Of a stretch of 11,848 nt of DNA, positions 1 through 8,864 are shown piece after piece. Made by a program: the position numbers and the translations under genes. Every line of letters begins with the position of its first letter. Positions within the stretch are counted from its first letter, which is position 1. The stretch lies in assembly GCA_002779455.1 (NCBI GenBank), contig PEWM01000147.1, positions 1-11,848 on the forward strand. Reading direction: 5' to 3'. Below the pieces are notes generated by a model that saw only the letters and a program-made list of their open reading frames with translations, ran no database searches and was not told where the DNA came from. Source of the DNA: Deltaproteobacteria bacterium CG07_land_8_20_14_0_80_60_11. GTDB lineage: Bacteria > Desulfobacterota > Desulfobaccia > Desulfobaccales > 0-14-0-80-60-11.

Positions 1-21
1 CCCCACCATGAATCTCGTGAT

Positions 22-38
22 GGCGGGCAGTGCCCGCC
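22..38. repeat. REP-like palindrome (short inverted repeat)
   Basis: GGCGGGCA (22-29) and TGCCCGCC (31-38) are a perfect 8-base inverted repeat around one base, followed by CTACA. This form resembles dispersed palindromic repeats found between genes in many bacterial genomes. A second weaker stem (CTGGCC 47-52 with GGCCAG 68-73, 15-base loop) follows and has no T-run, so it is not a clear intrinsic terminator. Bases 1-125 otherwise show no gene. Confidence 0.5.
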
Positions 39-125
39 CTACAGGGCTGGCCGAGAGGGGAGAGCGCGGCCAGAATTGTCAGGGGGGTTTAATCTGAATG
101 AAGAAAATTTAATCATTTTCAAAGC

Positions 126-154
126 TTGCGCTTAAATCAGTTATCTTTTATAAT
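126..154 (+). promoter_or_regulatory. Probable sigma-70 promoter of the 182-964 gene
   Basis: A perfect TATAAT lies at 149-154. TTGCGC (126-131) sits 17 bases upstream as a weak -35 match (3 of 6). Transcription would start near 160, giving a leader of about 20 bases that contains only the ribosome binding site AAGGAGGG (167-174). The local A+T-rich stretch (about 95-155) contrasts with the G+C-rich surroundings, as expected for a promoter. Confidence 0.6.
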
Positions 155-181
155 CGGGGCCGAGCCAAGGAGGGCTTATGT

Positions 182-964
182 ATGGACCGCGATGATGCCC
201 TGACTCTGGTCCGCAACCTGACGCGATCCGTGTTGGAGCTGTTTGCCCCGGCGCAGGTGGATGATTTCGAAGACGATTTTGCCGTTTGGACCCTGAGCGC
301 CGGCGCCCTGGGGGTATCGGAAAAATCCTACGCCCTGACCCCGCCCGCCCGCGGCCTCGATACCACCCTGGTGGCGGGGATGTTCTTCCAGGTGGTGATG
401 GAGGCCTCCCGCTTACCCGCCGGCTCAAAGGAACGAGTCTCCTTCATCCGCAAGCGGGCCAAAGATTACCTGGTGACGCAACTGGCCGGGCAGATCACCC
501 TGTCGCAGTTTTACCGCCTGCTCAACCTGATCGAGGAAGATGTGGGTCAGTACTTTTCCCGGCAGGATTGGCCGGGGGGCAAAACCGGCCTCCGGGAGAC
601 CCGGGAAGTTAGCCTGCCCCCGCCTTTACCCCCGCCGTTGCCGGAGCCGGTCAAGAGCGAGGCCTTGCGCCAGGCTCTGGCCAAAATCGCCCTGCCCACT
701 AAGGGCCGGCGCAAACTCACCCCCGAGACCCTGTGCGACTATCTCTGGGAGACCGAGGGCCGCTGGTTTCGCCTGCTGGACTTCGAAGCCTGGTTTCGGG
801 TGAACAAAAAGACCGCCTGGGGTTATTTAAACCTCTTGCTTCAGGAAGGTATCTTGGTCCATAACGGGGAAAAGGCCAATCGGGTGCGCTATGCCCTGGC
901 GGCGCCCTTTAAGGCCAATTCCGCCGGCGCCCCGGGGGCCGCAAAAAATCCTAATGGCCTTTGA
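182..964 (+). CDS. Unknown 260-aa protein with probable C-terminal winged-helix domain
   Basis: I do not recognise this family. The start is the ATG at 182, seven bases after a strong AAGGAGGG; another ATG at 178 is out of frame and stops at once. The N-terminal part (about residues 1-140) is mixed helical with acidic patches (VDDFEDDF near residue 27). A proline-rich hinge PPPLPPPLPEP (146-156) separates it from a basic C-terminal region (about 165-245). The pattern there (KLTPETLCDYLWETEG, WFRVNKKTAWGYLNLLLQEGIL, then VRYAL) fits a helix-turn-helix plus wing, so DNA binding is plausible. There is no signal peptide or membrane segment. The gene has its own promoter, and its last 14 bases overlap the end of the convergent KAP NTPase gene. 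A transcription regulator or accessory-island protein would both fit; function is unassigned. Confidence 0.75.
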   Translation: MDRDDALTLVRNLTRSVLELFAPAQVDDFEDDFAVWTLSAGALGVSEKSYALTPPARGLDTTLVAGMFFQVVMEASRLPAGSKERVSFIRKRAKDYLVTQLAGQITLSQFYRLLNLIEEDVGQYFSRQDWPGGKTGLRETREVSLPPPLPPPLPEPVKSEALRQALAKIALPTKGRRKLTPETLCDYLWETEGRWFRLLDFEAWFRVNKKTAWGYLNLLLQEGILVHNGEKANRVRYALAAPFKANSAGAPGAAKNPNGL

Positions 965-3083
965 GTTCGCAGTGCTTGAGGAATTGGCGGAGGGCATCTT
1001 TTTGCGGTTGGCCCAGCAATTCGCTCTCCGTCAGGGCACGGGCTCGGTCCAGAATGCTTCCCGGATCCAGAAAAGGCGTCAGGATTTTCTGGTTCAGGCG
1101 GTATCGAGGCTCGCCGTGTACCTGCATCATCGAGTGACTGAAGTCCTTTTCCATAAATTTTTCCAACAGAATTGCTAAGTTATGGTCGTCGCGCACCACT
1201 TGGTTAACCCAGGTTACGGGTTCGGCATTCCCTGCCAGGTCTCGCCACAGTGATAAAATTTCCGGCAGTTTGGGGCACTGGAGGAGGGAGTCGTTGGCGG
1301 CGGCCTGCCGAACTTTGGCAAGCACCAAATCTGCCAGGCCGGCCTGATCGTCACGACGGATCAGGGCCTCCGCCTTCGGCCGCTCCTCGCCGGCATGCTG
1401 GTCGCTGAGTCTGCCCAGCTCCATGACGATCTTGGCGCTCAGAAAAACTGCCTTGCCCCGGATGATGGCTTGCCGCAGGGCCTCAAAGCGGGTTTTCCAC
1501 GGCAGGCGCCGCAGCAACTGCAAGATTATCTGGGCCACCCGCTGGTCGTTGCCGATGGGAAGCTTGCCGGAGCCTTCGTCTTCGGACCGGACAAACTGAT
1601 CGCCCACATCAAACAGGCTGAGGAAAATCGACGGGATGGACTCCACGGCAATCTCCTTGCCGATATAATCCATCACCCGGTCCAGAAAAGCATGGAGGCG
1701 GGTGAAGCCGTCGGGGCGAGCCTGGGCTGCCAGCTCCAGGAGACGGGCCGAAAATTCCTGGGGGTTGCCGGCCAGGGATAAAATAACCATGATCTCGGCA
1801 TTAGAGATGTCTCCCTGCGGCAGCCCCAGATGGAAAAATATGGGGAAGATATCCGGGCTACAGATGCGGAGTTGCTTGCGCCAGGTGGCCTCATTGGGGG
1901 GGTCGTACCCGAGATCCCCCCACATTTCTCCCAACTTGGGAAAGAGCTGCGACAGCAGCCCCCGGACCGCCTCCCGATTTTCCTCCGTTATCTGGGTGAC
2001 CCAGGATTCCTGAAAGACCCGCAGTTGGTCGATCTTACTGGTCACCCATTCCCGGCCGGTGAATTTTTCCGGATAAGTGCGGATCATGCTATAGGCCTCG
2101 GGACAGAAGATGCGCAGGGTCTCGATGCCGATAAAATCCACGGGGTTGACTTCACCCTGGACGGCCGGGTAGGTGACGCTCAGCGTATTGGTCAGCAAAT
2201 TGATCTTGCGGGGGGTGCTGATGAAGTGTTCAATCCCCCTCATAAAGACATTGCCCCAATAGGTTTGGTCAAAAAGTCCTTCCGGCGTGTCCGCCATGAT
2301 GTCTTCCAGCCTGGCAAAGAGTAAACGGTAGAGGGAAGACCGGTCGGGCAAGGGCAGTTCAAAGGGGAACTGGACAATTTTTTCCAGGTAGTTCTCCCCC
2401 GAGATCCCCTGGGATTCTCTCAAGGCTTCGATCACCACTTTCTTGTCGAAGGTGAGGAGATAAACGACATTGGGGAAATCCGCCACGGATTTGATCACCC
2501 CGAAGAGCTGCCGGATCTCCTCTGGATTCAGGCGGTCGATATCATCCACGGTGACGAAAATCCGCCGGGGTTGCTTCCGGAGCTCCTCGGCGATTTCCGT
2601 TTTCAGTTTGATGACGTTTTTAACGGAAGATTTCATGGGGGTGAATTCCACCGCAATTTTGCCGATGGAGATGTAAGGAATGTGGATGCTCGCGGGTAAC
2701 TCCGACACCATGTCGGCAAACTCGGCGATTTTTCCCTGCAAATTCGCCAGGTCACCATCGCGGGTGGCCAGGGAGGCCTGGAGTTGGTCAAAGAAATGCT
2801 TGGCCAGCTTTTCGTGGCCGGAAAACCACCAGGGGTTGAAGGGCACGATGATGGGCTGCTCATCCACCGGGGCTTCTTTAAAGAAATGGAACAAAAAATT
2901 CAATAGCGTGGTCTTGCCCGAGCCCCAGGGGCCATAGATGGCCACCACAAATCCCTCGGCCGGCACCATTCTGGTTAAGGATAAGGCCAGATGCCTGGCA
3001 AAGAGGGCATACCCCAGCCGGTCCTCTTGCGGGTCGATCAGAGGTTTGTCGGCCGAGAGCGTACAATAATGGTTTTTTGACAA
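951..3083 (-). CDS. KAP-family P-loop NTPase, soluble type
   Basis: A 710-residue KAP NTPase (STAND-related AAA-type ATPases). Visible landmarks are the N-terminal DKPLIDPQEDRLGY lead-in (12-25), Walker A GPWGSGKT (51-58), the family motif FNPWWFSG (82-89), Walker B IFVTVDDIDR (175-184) and a sensor-like VVYLLTFD near 213. Many KAP proteins carry membrane helices between Walker A and B, but residues 90-174 hold no hydrophobic run long enough, so this one looks cytosolic. Residues from about 330 to 710 are an unassigned, mainly helical region that may sense a partner or ligand. The start is TTG at 3083-3081. An in-frame TAA lies two codons upstream and the next ATG (residue 39) would lose the conserved lead-in, so TTG is the only good choice; the ribosome binding site is weak. 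F-plasmid PifA, a phage-exclusion protein, is a KAP member, so defence is possible here but not shown. Confidence 0.88.
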   Translation of the reverse strand: MSKNHYCTLSADKPLIDPQEDRLGYALFARHLALSLTRMVPAEGFVVAIYGPWGSGKTTLLNFLFHFFKEAPVDEQPIIVPFNPWWFSGHEKLAKHFFDQLQASLATRDGDLANLQGKIAEFADMVSELPASIHIPYISIGKIAVEFTPMKSSVKNVIKLKTEIAEELRKQPRRIFVTVDDIDRLNPEEIRQLFGVIKSVADFPNVVYLLTFDKKVVIEALRESQGISGENYLEKIVQFPFELPLPDRSSLYRLLFARLEDIMADTPEGLFDQTYWGNVFMRGIEHFISTPRKINLLTNTLSVTYPAVQGEVNPVDFIGIETLRIFCPEAYSMIRTYPEKFTGREWVTSKIDQLRVFQESWVTQITEENREAVRGLLSQLFPKLGEMWGDLGYDPPNEATWRKQLRICSPDIFPIFFHLGLPQGDISNAEIMVILSLAGNPQEFSARLLELAAQARPDGFTRLHAFLDRVMDYIGKEIAVESIPSIFLSLFDVGDQFVRSEDEGSGKLPIGNDQRVAQIILQLLRRLPWKTRFEALRQAIIRGKAVFLSAKIVMELGRLSDQHAGEERPKAEALIRRDDQAGLADLVLAKVRQAAANDSLLQCPKLPEILSLWRDLAGNAEPVTWVNQVVRDDHNLAILLEKFMEKDFSHSMMQVHGEPRYRLNQKILTPFLDPGSILDRARALTESELLGQPQKDALRQFLKHCELKGH

Positions 3084-3679
3084 AAGTTATTCTCGCAATT
3101 GAGCGCGGCCCGCCCTCCCTGCCGGGGGCAACTCCTGATCTTTCCCATCGTGGAGCTGCTTATCGGGGAGATAAGGCGGCAGCCGGTTTTGCCGGTCTCT
3201 CTTTGATGGTTCGGAGTTTCCCCCCCGAACTTAAATCTAATCATGCCCCCCTTCCGCTAAAACGCCCCTATTTTGCGGAATAACGCCAATTTTTTTCGCT
3301 CCCTCCTTCGACCCCGGTATATCTGACTAACTTCGCCCCGGCGCCGCCAACTCATCGGGCCGGCCCGGAAGGTGGGTCCGGGACCGGGTGGTTTTATGCG
3401 GAGTTGCCTGCAAAGAGCTATTTCTTGTAGCCGCAGGCGAAAGCACGCGCCTGCACAGGCGAGACGCCTGTGCCACCGGTTTGATGGCGACTTGATATGA
3501 GGGCGGCAGGCCGGTTGGCCTGTAAACTGTACGGTACCCTAAAGTAGAATAATTATGGCAGCGGCCGATGAAAAAGGATAAAATTACTCGTTACGGCTCA
3601 AGACCTTCTGGCCGCATCGGACGCACCAGCCGGTGGTGTTGGATGTCGGTGATTACTTTACCGCAGCAAGGAATGATAA
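3084..3679. other. 596-base intergenic region with palindromes, no supported gene
   Basis: This region separates the leftward NTPase gene from the rightward small-protein/uvrA pair. It should contain divergent promoters, but I found no convincing -35/-10 pair. TAGAAT at 3545-3550 is a fair -10 for the rightward genes without a good -35. It contains CCGC-t-AAAA/TTTT-GCGG folding around 3255-3280, the 12-base palindrome CGGGCCGGCCCG (3356-3367), the double-hairpin repeat at 3433-3473 and the hairpin CAGGCC/GGCCTG (3507-3522). An ATG-started frame at 3568 runs into the next gene in another frame and has no recognisable product. Confidence 0.6.
3433..3473. repeat. Double-hairpin REP-like element
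   Basis: Two perfect inverted repeats are joined end to end. GCAGGCG (3433-3439) pairs with CGCCTGC (3448-3454), and GCACAGGCG (3453-3461) pairs with CGCCTGTGC (3465-3473) around the loop AGA. All four arms share the core AGGCG or its complement. The form is typical of dispersed extragenic palindromes that exist in many copies per genome. It could form RNA or cruciform structure; the copy number cannot be judged from this window. Confidence 0.65.
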
Positions 3680-3943
3680 ATGTCCAGAGGAAAAGACCGC
3701 CCCGAGCTGGGGTTGAAATTAGAAGTGACCGTGATCCCCTCCAAGTACCTGGATTGGACCCTGGCCGAGATCGCCAGCCATTTTGGCAACGGCCCGCTGT
3801 TGTGGCCGGGCGGGGCCGGGCGCGCCCAGGGAATCAAGTTCGTGCCTTATGAGATCAAGAAAAAACGGGGCCGCAAACCCAAGCCGAAAGAGAAAGCTGC
3901 CCGGCAGCCTGAACCGGGCTCTGCCGGGAAAACCACAACCTGA
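3680..3943 (+). CDS. Small basic protein with AT-hook-like tail, upstream of uvrA
   Basis: An 87-residue protein that I do not recognise. The ATG at 3680 follows AAGGA (3668-3672) at a spacing of seven bases. Residues about 12-57 look like a compact folded part (LEVTVIP, then KYLDWTLAEIASHFG, a likely helix, then a glycine/proline-rich stretch and IKFVPYE). Residues 60-72, KKKRGRKPKPKEK, are strongly basic and contain RGRKP, close to the AT-hook core RGRP that binds the minor groove of DNA. The C-terminal end is a low-complexity, probably disordered tail. It ends 34 bases before uvrA in the same direction, so the two are probably co-transcribed, and uvrA has no evident promoter of its own. 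A nucleic-acid-binding role is an inference from the tail only. No secretion signal is seen. Confidence 0.65.
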   Translation: MSRGKDRPELGLKLEVTVIPSKYLDWTLAEIASHFGNGPLLWPGGAGRAQGIKFVPYEIKKKRGRKPKPKEKAARQPEPGSAGKTTT

Positions 3944-3977
3944 CCATCCCTGTCCGGCTGTTTGACGATAATTAGCG

Positions 3978-6791
<2,814 letters not shown>

Positions 6792-6821
6792 GAAATTTGA
6801 GGGAGTACTACCATCCAGGTT

Positions 6822-6830
6822 TGCTATAAT
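6822..6830 (+). promoter_or_regulatory. Extended -10 promoter candidate (P1)
   Basis: TGCTATAAT has the extended -10 form TGnTATAAT (TATAAT at 6825-6830). No good -35 stands at the proper distance (TTGAGG at 6798 is 21 bases away), which is acceptable for an extended -10 promoter. Transcription would begin near 6837, next to the palindrome GTATAC (6834-6839), a possible protein-binding site. The promoter lies 31 bases after the uvrA stop and would produce a leader of about 320 bases ahead of the outer-membrane barrel gene. Confidence 0.55.
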
Positions 6831-6859
6831 AAAGTATACGGTACGGTTAGGCGCCGCGG

Positions 6860-6928
6860 CCCGGGAGGTTTGATCACGCCGAAGCCTTCGGTCGCCTGAC
6901 TCCTGGGTTCCCCGGAGCTCACTTTTTT
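6860..6928 (+). promoter_or_regulatory. Attenuator-like structured leader with alternative stems
   Basis: CTCCTGGG (6900-6907) can pair in two exclusive ways. Upstream it pairs with CCCGGGAG (6860-6867, with one G-U), enclosing an inner hairpin CCGAA/TTCGG (6879-6891). Downstream it pairs with CCCCGGAG (6910-6917, one mismatch), followed five bases later by six T residues (6923-6928). The second form resembles a weak intrinsic terminator and the first an antiterminator. This is the architecture of attenuators and riboswitches, but I could not match the conserved bases to the cobalamin, fluoride, glycine or TPP classes; NiCo was compared only from incomplete memory. Confidence 0.4.
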
Positions 6929-6929
6929 C

Positions 6930-6958
6930 TTGAAGTCCGGCGATATCTGTTGTATAAG
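6930..6958 (+). promoter_or_regulatory. Probable sigma-70 promoter (P2) in the leader
   Basis: TTGAAG (6930-6935) and TATAAG (6953-6958) are separated by exactly 17 bases, matching 4 of 6 and 5 of 6 consensus positions. Transcription would start near 6965, about 50 bases before the strong terminator at 7016-7066. It would therefore yield either an RNA of about 100 bases or, by readthrough, the mRNA of the metal-uptake genes. Confidence 0.55.
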
Positions 6959-6963
6959 CAAAT

Positions 6964-7066
6964 AATCCAGGGTATGAAACCCCGGAATTCGCAGTAACCA
7001 GGCAATGGATTAGAGAGCCACGAAGGCTTGAGCGCTTGAAGGCGCCGGGTGTCGTGGCTTTTTTTT
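6964..7066 (+). ncRNA. Candidate small RNA or aptamer-plus-terminator leader
   Basis: The segment between the P2 start and the terminator can fold. AATCC (6964-6968) pairs with GGATT (7007-7011), enclosing a GGG/CCC hairpin (6970-6972 with 6980-6982, loop TATGAAA). TCC (6966-6968) could instead pair with GGA (6984-6986), extending the small hairpin. The segment ends in a terminator. It may be a separate RNA of about 100 bases or the sensing part of the operon leader. Neither known riboswitch classes nor 6S or SRP RNA features were recognised. Confidence 0.35.
7016..7066 (+). terminator. Strong intrinsic terminator upstream of the barrel gene
   Basis: AGCCACGA (7016-7023) pairs perfectly with TCGTGGCT (7052-7059). 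Within the loop GCGC (7032-7035) pairs with GCGC (7042-7045). Eight T residues follow (7059-7066). It ends 92 bases before the ATG at 7159, and no good promoter is seen between the two. The downstream operon therefore probably depends on readthrough, which makes this a likely regulatory terminator. It could also simply end transcription arriving from uvrA. Confidence 0.75.
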
Positions 7067-7158
7067 CGGAACGGCCGAGGCCTCCGACCCCTGGCCCCCT
7101 TGGCGCCACCCATATTGTCGCGTCTCTCTTAAGGGAAGACGAGGAGGGGGAAGATGCT

Positions 7159-8280
7159 ATGAGCTATGTGAGAGTTTGGTTAGGGCTGGCGCTGTGTGGG
7201 GTGCTCCTCCTGAGTTCGGGGTGGGTTCAGCCCGCCGCGGCTGCCTCAGAGGCGCCGGTAAAGGAGGCCCCAGAGGTTGGAGGGCGCGGGGAAGGATTCC
7301 AGCCGGAGGAGAAGGGAGAGGCCAAAGAGGAAGGAAAAAAGGAGGAGGCCAAAGAGGATGAGTGCCCCTCCACCTTTGGGCCCATCATCACTGATACCGC
7401 CATCCCCATTGAAAAAGGTAAATTTGCGCTCCAGCCCACCTTTGGCCTGGGCTTCGTCACCAACAGCTTGACCCAAAGCTGGCGGCGGGTCTCGGCCGGC
7501 GGTAATTTCAAGACCTTCGGCATGGATTATAAATTCACCTATGGCCTATGCAACAACCTGGAAGTCTTTGTGGTGATTCCCTATGCCCACAACTGGGCCG
7601 GCAGCGTCAACGAGCCAGGGCCGAATGGGGAGCGCTCCGCCAACTTCGGAGGCTTGAGCGATATCAACCTGACTCTGAAATACCGTCTGCTGGAAGAGAC
7701 CGAAGTTAGGCCCACGGTGACCGCGCTCTTCGCTACCGATTTCCCCACCGGCCACTTCCGCCACCTCAATCCCGGACGGCTGGGGACCGACCAACTGGGA
7801 GGGGGAGCCTACGCCTTCACCACCGGCCTGAACGTCTCCAAGTACGTCAAACCTTTTATTATTTACGGCAATCTCTGGTACACCATGCAGACCAAGTTCA
7901 CCAGCCAGAGGGACCGCATCCCCCTGGTGCCAGGGCTCGATGAGGAAGGCGTGCCCACCGGCGAGCTGGTGGAAGGGGACCCCGTATCCAAATATTTTAA
8001 CAACTATCCCCGGGACATCATCACCGTGAATCTGGCGGCGGAATATCCGATAACCAAAAAATGGGTCGCCCTCCTGGAACTCACCAGCTCCTGGGAAGGC
8101 GGGCGCCTCTTCGGCCATAAGGCCAACGTGGCGCCGGCGGCTTTGGTCTCAGTCATGCCGGGGATCGAGTACATGGCCACGGAAAAATTCTCCCTGGCCA
8201 TGGGACTGAACATCGGCCTGGCAGGGAAAAACACCGATGCCGTAATAACGCCGATGTTTTCCATGGTATATGCATTTTGA
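7159..8280 (+). CDS. Outer-membrane beta-barrel protein (phenol MetA-type family)
   Basis: A 373-residue secreted protein. The ATG at 7159 is chosen because GAGGAGGGGG (7141-7150) lies eight bases upstream and a classic Sec signal peptide follows (MSYVRVW, a hydrophobic core, cleavage after about AAAA before SEAP). The frame stays open upstream to 7036, but that stretch crosses the terminator. The mature N-terminus carries a low-complexity Glu/Lys/Gly segment (about residues 45-68), encoded partly by a 14-base direct repeat (7318-7331 and 7345-7358). The rest shows alternating strands with aromatic girdles (FALQPTFGLGF, EVFVVIPYAHNW, INLTLKYRL) and ends in YAF, the terminal phenylalanine of outer-membrane proteins. 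It resembles the putative MetA-pathway (PF13557-like) barrels often annotated as transporters. As first gene of a metal-uptake operon it may form the outer-membrane entry; this is inference. Confidence 0.85.
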   Translation: MSYVRVWLGLALCGVLLLSSGWVQPAAAASEAPVKEAPEVGGRGEGFQPEEKGEAKEEGKKEEAKEDECPSTFGPIITDTAIPIEKGKFALQPTFGLGFVTNSLTQSWRRVSAGGNFKTFGMDYKFTYGLCNNLEVFVVIPYAHNWAGSVNEPGPNGERSANFGGLSDINLTLKYRLLEETEVRPTVTALFATDFPTGHFRHLNPGRLGTDQLGGGAYAFTTGLNVSKYVKPFIIYGNLWYTMQTKFTSQRDRIPLVPGLDEEGVPTGELVEGDPVSKYFNNYPRDIITVNLAAEYPITKKWVALLELTSSWEGGRLFGHKANVAPAALVSVMPGIEYMATEKFSLAMGLNIGLAGKNTDAVITPMFSMVYAF

Positions 8281-8303
8281 ACCGGCGAAATGGAGGAATC
8301 TCT

Positions 8304-8768
8304 ATGAAACGTGCTTATTTCCTTACCGTTGGGGCGGCGGCACTCTGCCTTATGGTCTGGGGCACGGCTGTTCCGGCATTAAGCCAGGGCCGCGGCCAGG
8401 GCTTCCGGCCCTGTCCCTATTCGGCCTACGTGTGCCCGGTGAGGCATACCTGCAAGCCCTTTGAAGCGAGCGGCAAGGTGGTGCAGGTGCTCACGGAATC
8501 ATTAGAAGATGGCATGCATCCGGGCATGGCGATCGTGGTGGACACCAAAACCCGGGGGCGGGTGCATGTGCACCTGGGCCCGGTCTGGTACCTGGAGCGC
8601 CAGGAGTTCGACATCAAGCCCGGCGACGAGGTGGGGATCAAGGGGATGTGCGATAAGAAAAATGAGAAGATGGACGTGATCGCCTACGAACTGACCCATG
8701 GGGACTATGTGCTCCACTTACGTGATTCCCAGGGACGCCCCAACTGGGAAGCCTGGCGCCAGCGCTGA
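8304..8768 (+). CDS. Small secreted protein with N-terminal cysteine motif
   Basis: A 154-residue protein that starts at the ATG at 8304, seven bases after GGAGG (8292-8296); a TTG at 8277 in the same frame overlaps the previous stop and is less likely. The signal peptide runs MKRAYF, a hydrophobic core, then PALS before QGRG. The mature protein begins with three cysteines spaced C-x6-C-x5-C (from CPYSAYVC to HTC), then a mainly beta domain (SGKVVQV, GMAIVVDTKT, VHVHLGPVWYL, IKPGDEVGIKG) that suggests an OB-like barrel, with another cysteine in GMCDKK. The LGPxWYL and LRDxxGxPxW pieces recall small periplasmic proteins of deltaproteobacteria, some related to MamS/MamX, but I cannot name the family. 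It lies 23 bases after the barrel gene and 96 before cbiM, so it is probably co-transcribed. The Cys/His content would suit metal handling; that is inference. Confidence 0.8.
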   Translation: MKRAYFLTVGAAALCLMVWGTAVPALSQGRGQGFRPCPYSAYVCPVRHTCKPFEASGKVVQVLTESLEDGMHPGMAIVVDTKTRGRVHVHLGPVWYLERQEFDIKPGDEVGIKGMCDKKNEKMDVIAYELTHGDYVLHLRDSQGRPNWEAWRQR

Positions 8769-8864
8769 TTATCAAGTTACTTCCATCGCGTATGCCTGGC
8801 AAATACTGCTGACCCCGGTTAACGGGAGGCTTACAAGGCCCCCGATCCATAAGGAGGATTAATC

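Noticed and set aside
3579..3713. Start-less frame reading LKTFWPHRTHQPVVLDVGDY, possible gene fragment
   Set aside because: It looks somewhat protein-like but has no ATG start, is under 50 codons and could not be tied to any family.
3568..3852. 94-aa frame overlapping the small protein before uvrA
   Set aside because: No good ribosome binding site, no recognisable sequence, and its second half is out of frame with the better supported gene at 3680.
6895..6907. B12-box-like string (CCAGGAGTCAGGC) on the minus strand
   Set aside because: It resembles the 3' end of a cobalamin riboswitch but lies on the strand opposite to the operon, and the other conserved cobalamin elements are not visible near it.
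6849..6921. tRNA-like fold in the leader
   Set aside because: There is no T-loop GGTTCRA motif and the stems do not make a cloverleaf.
7036..7158. Upstream extension of the barrel gene by 41 residues
   Set aside because: It starts inside the terminator hairpin loop, lacks a ribosome binding site and would bury the signal peptide; the ATG at 7159 has a strong Shine-Dalgarno.
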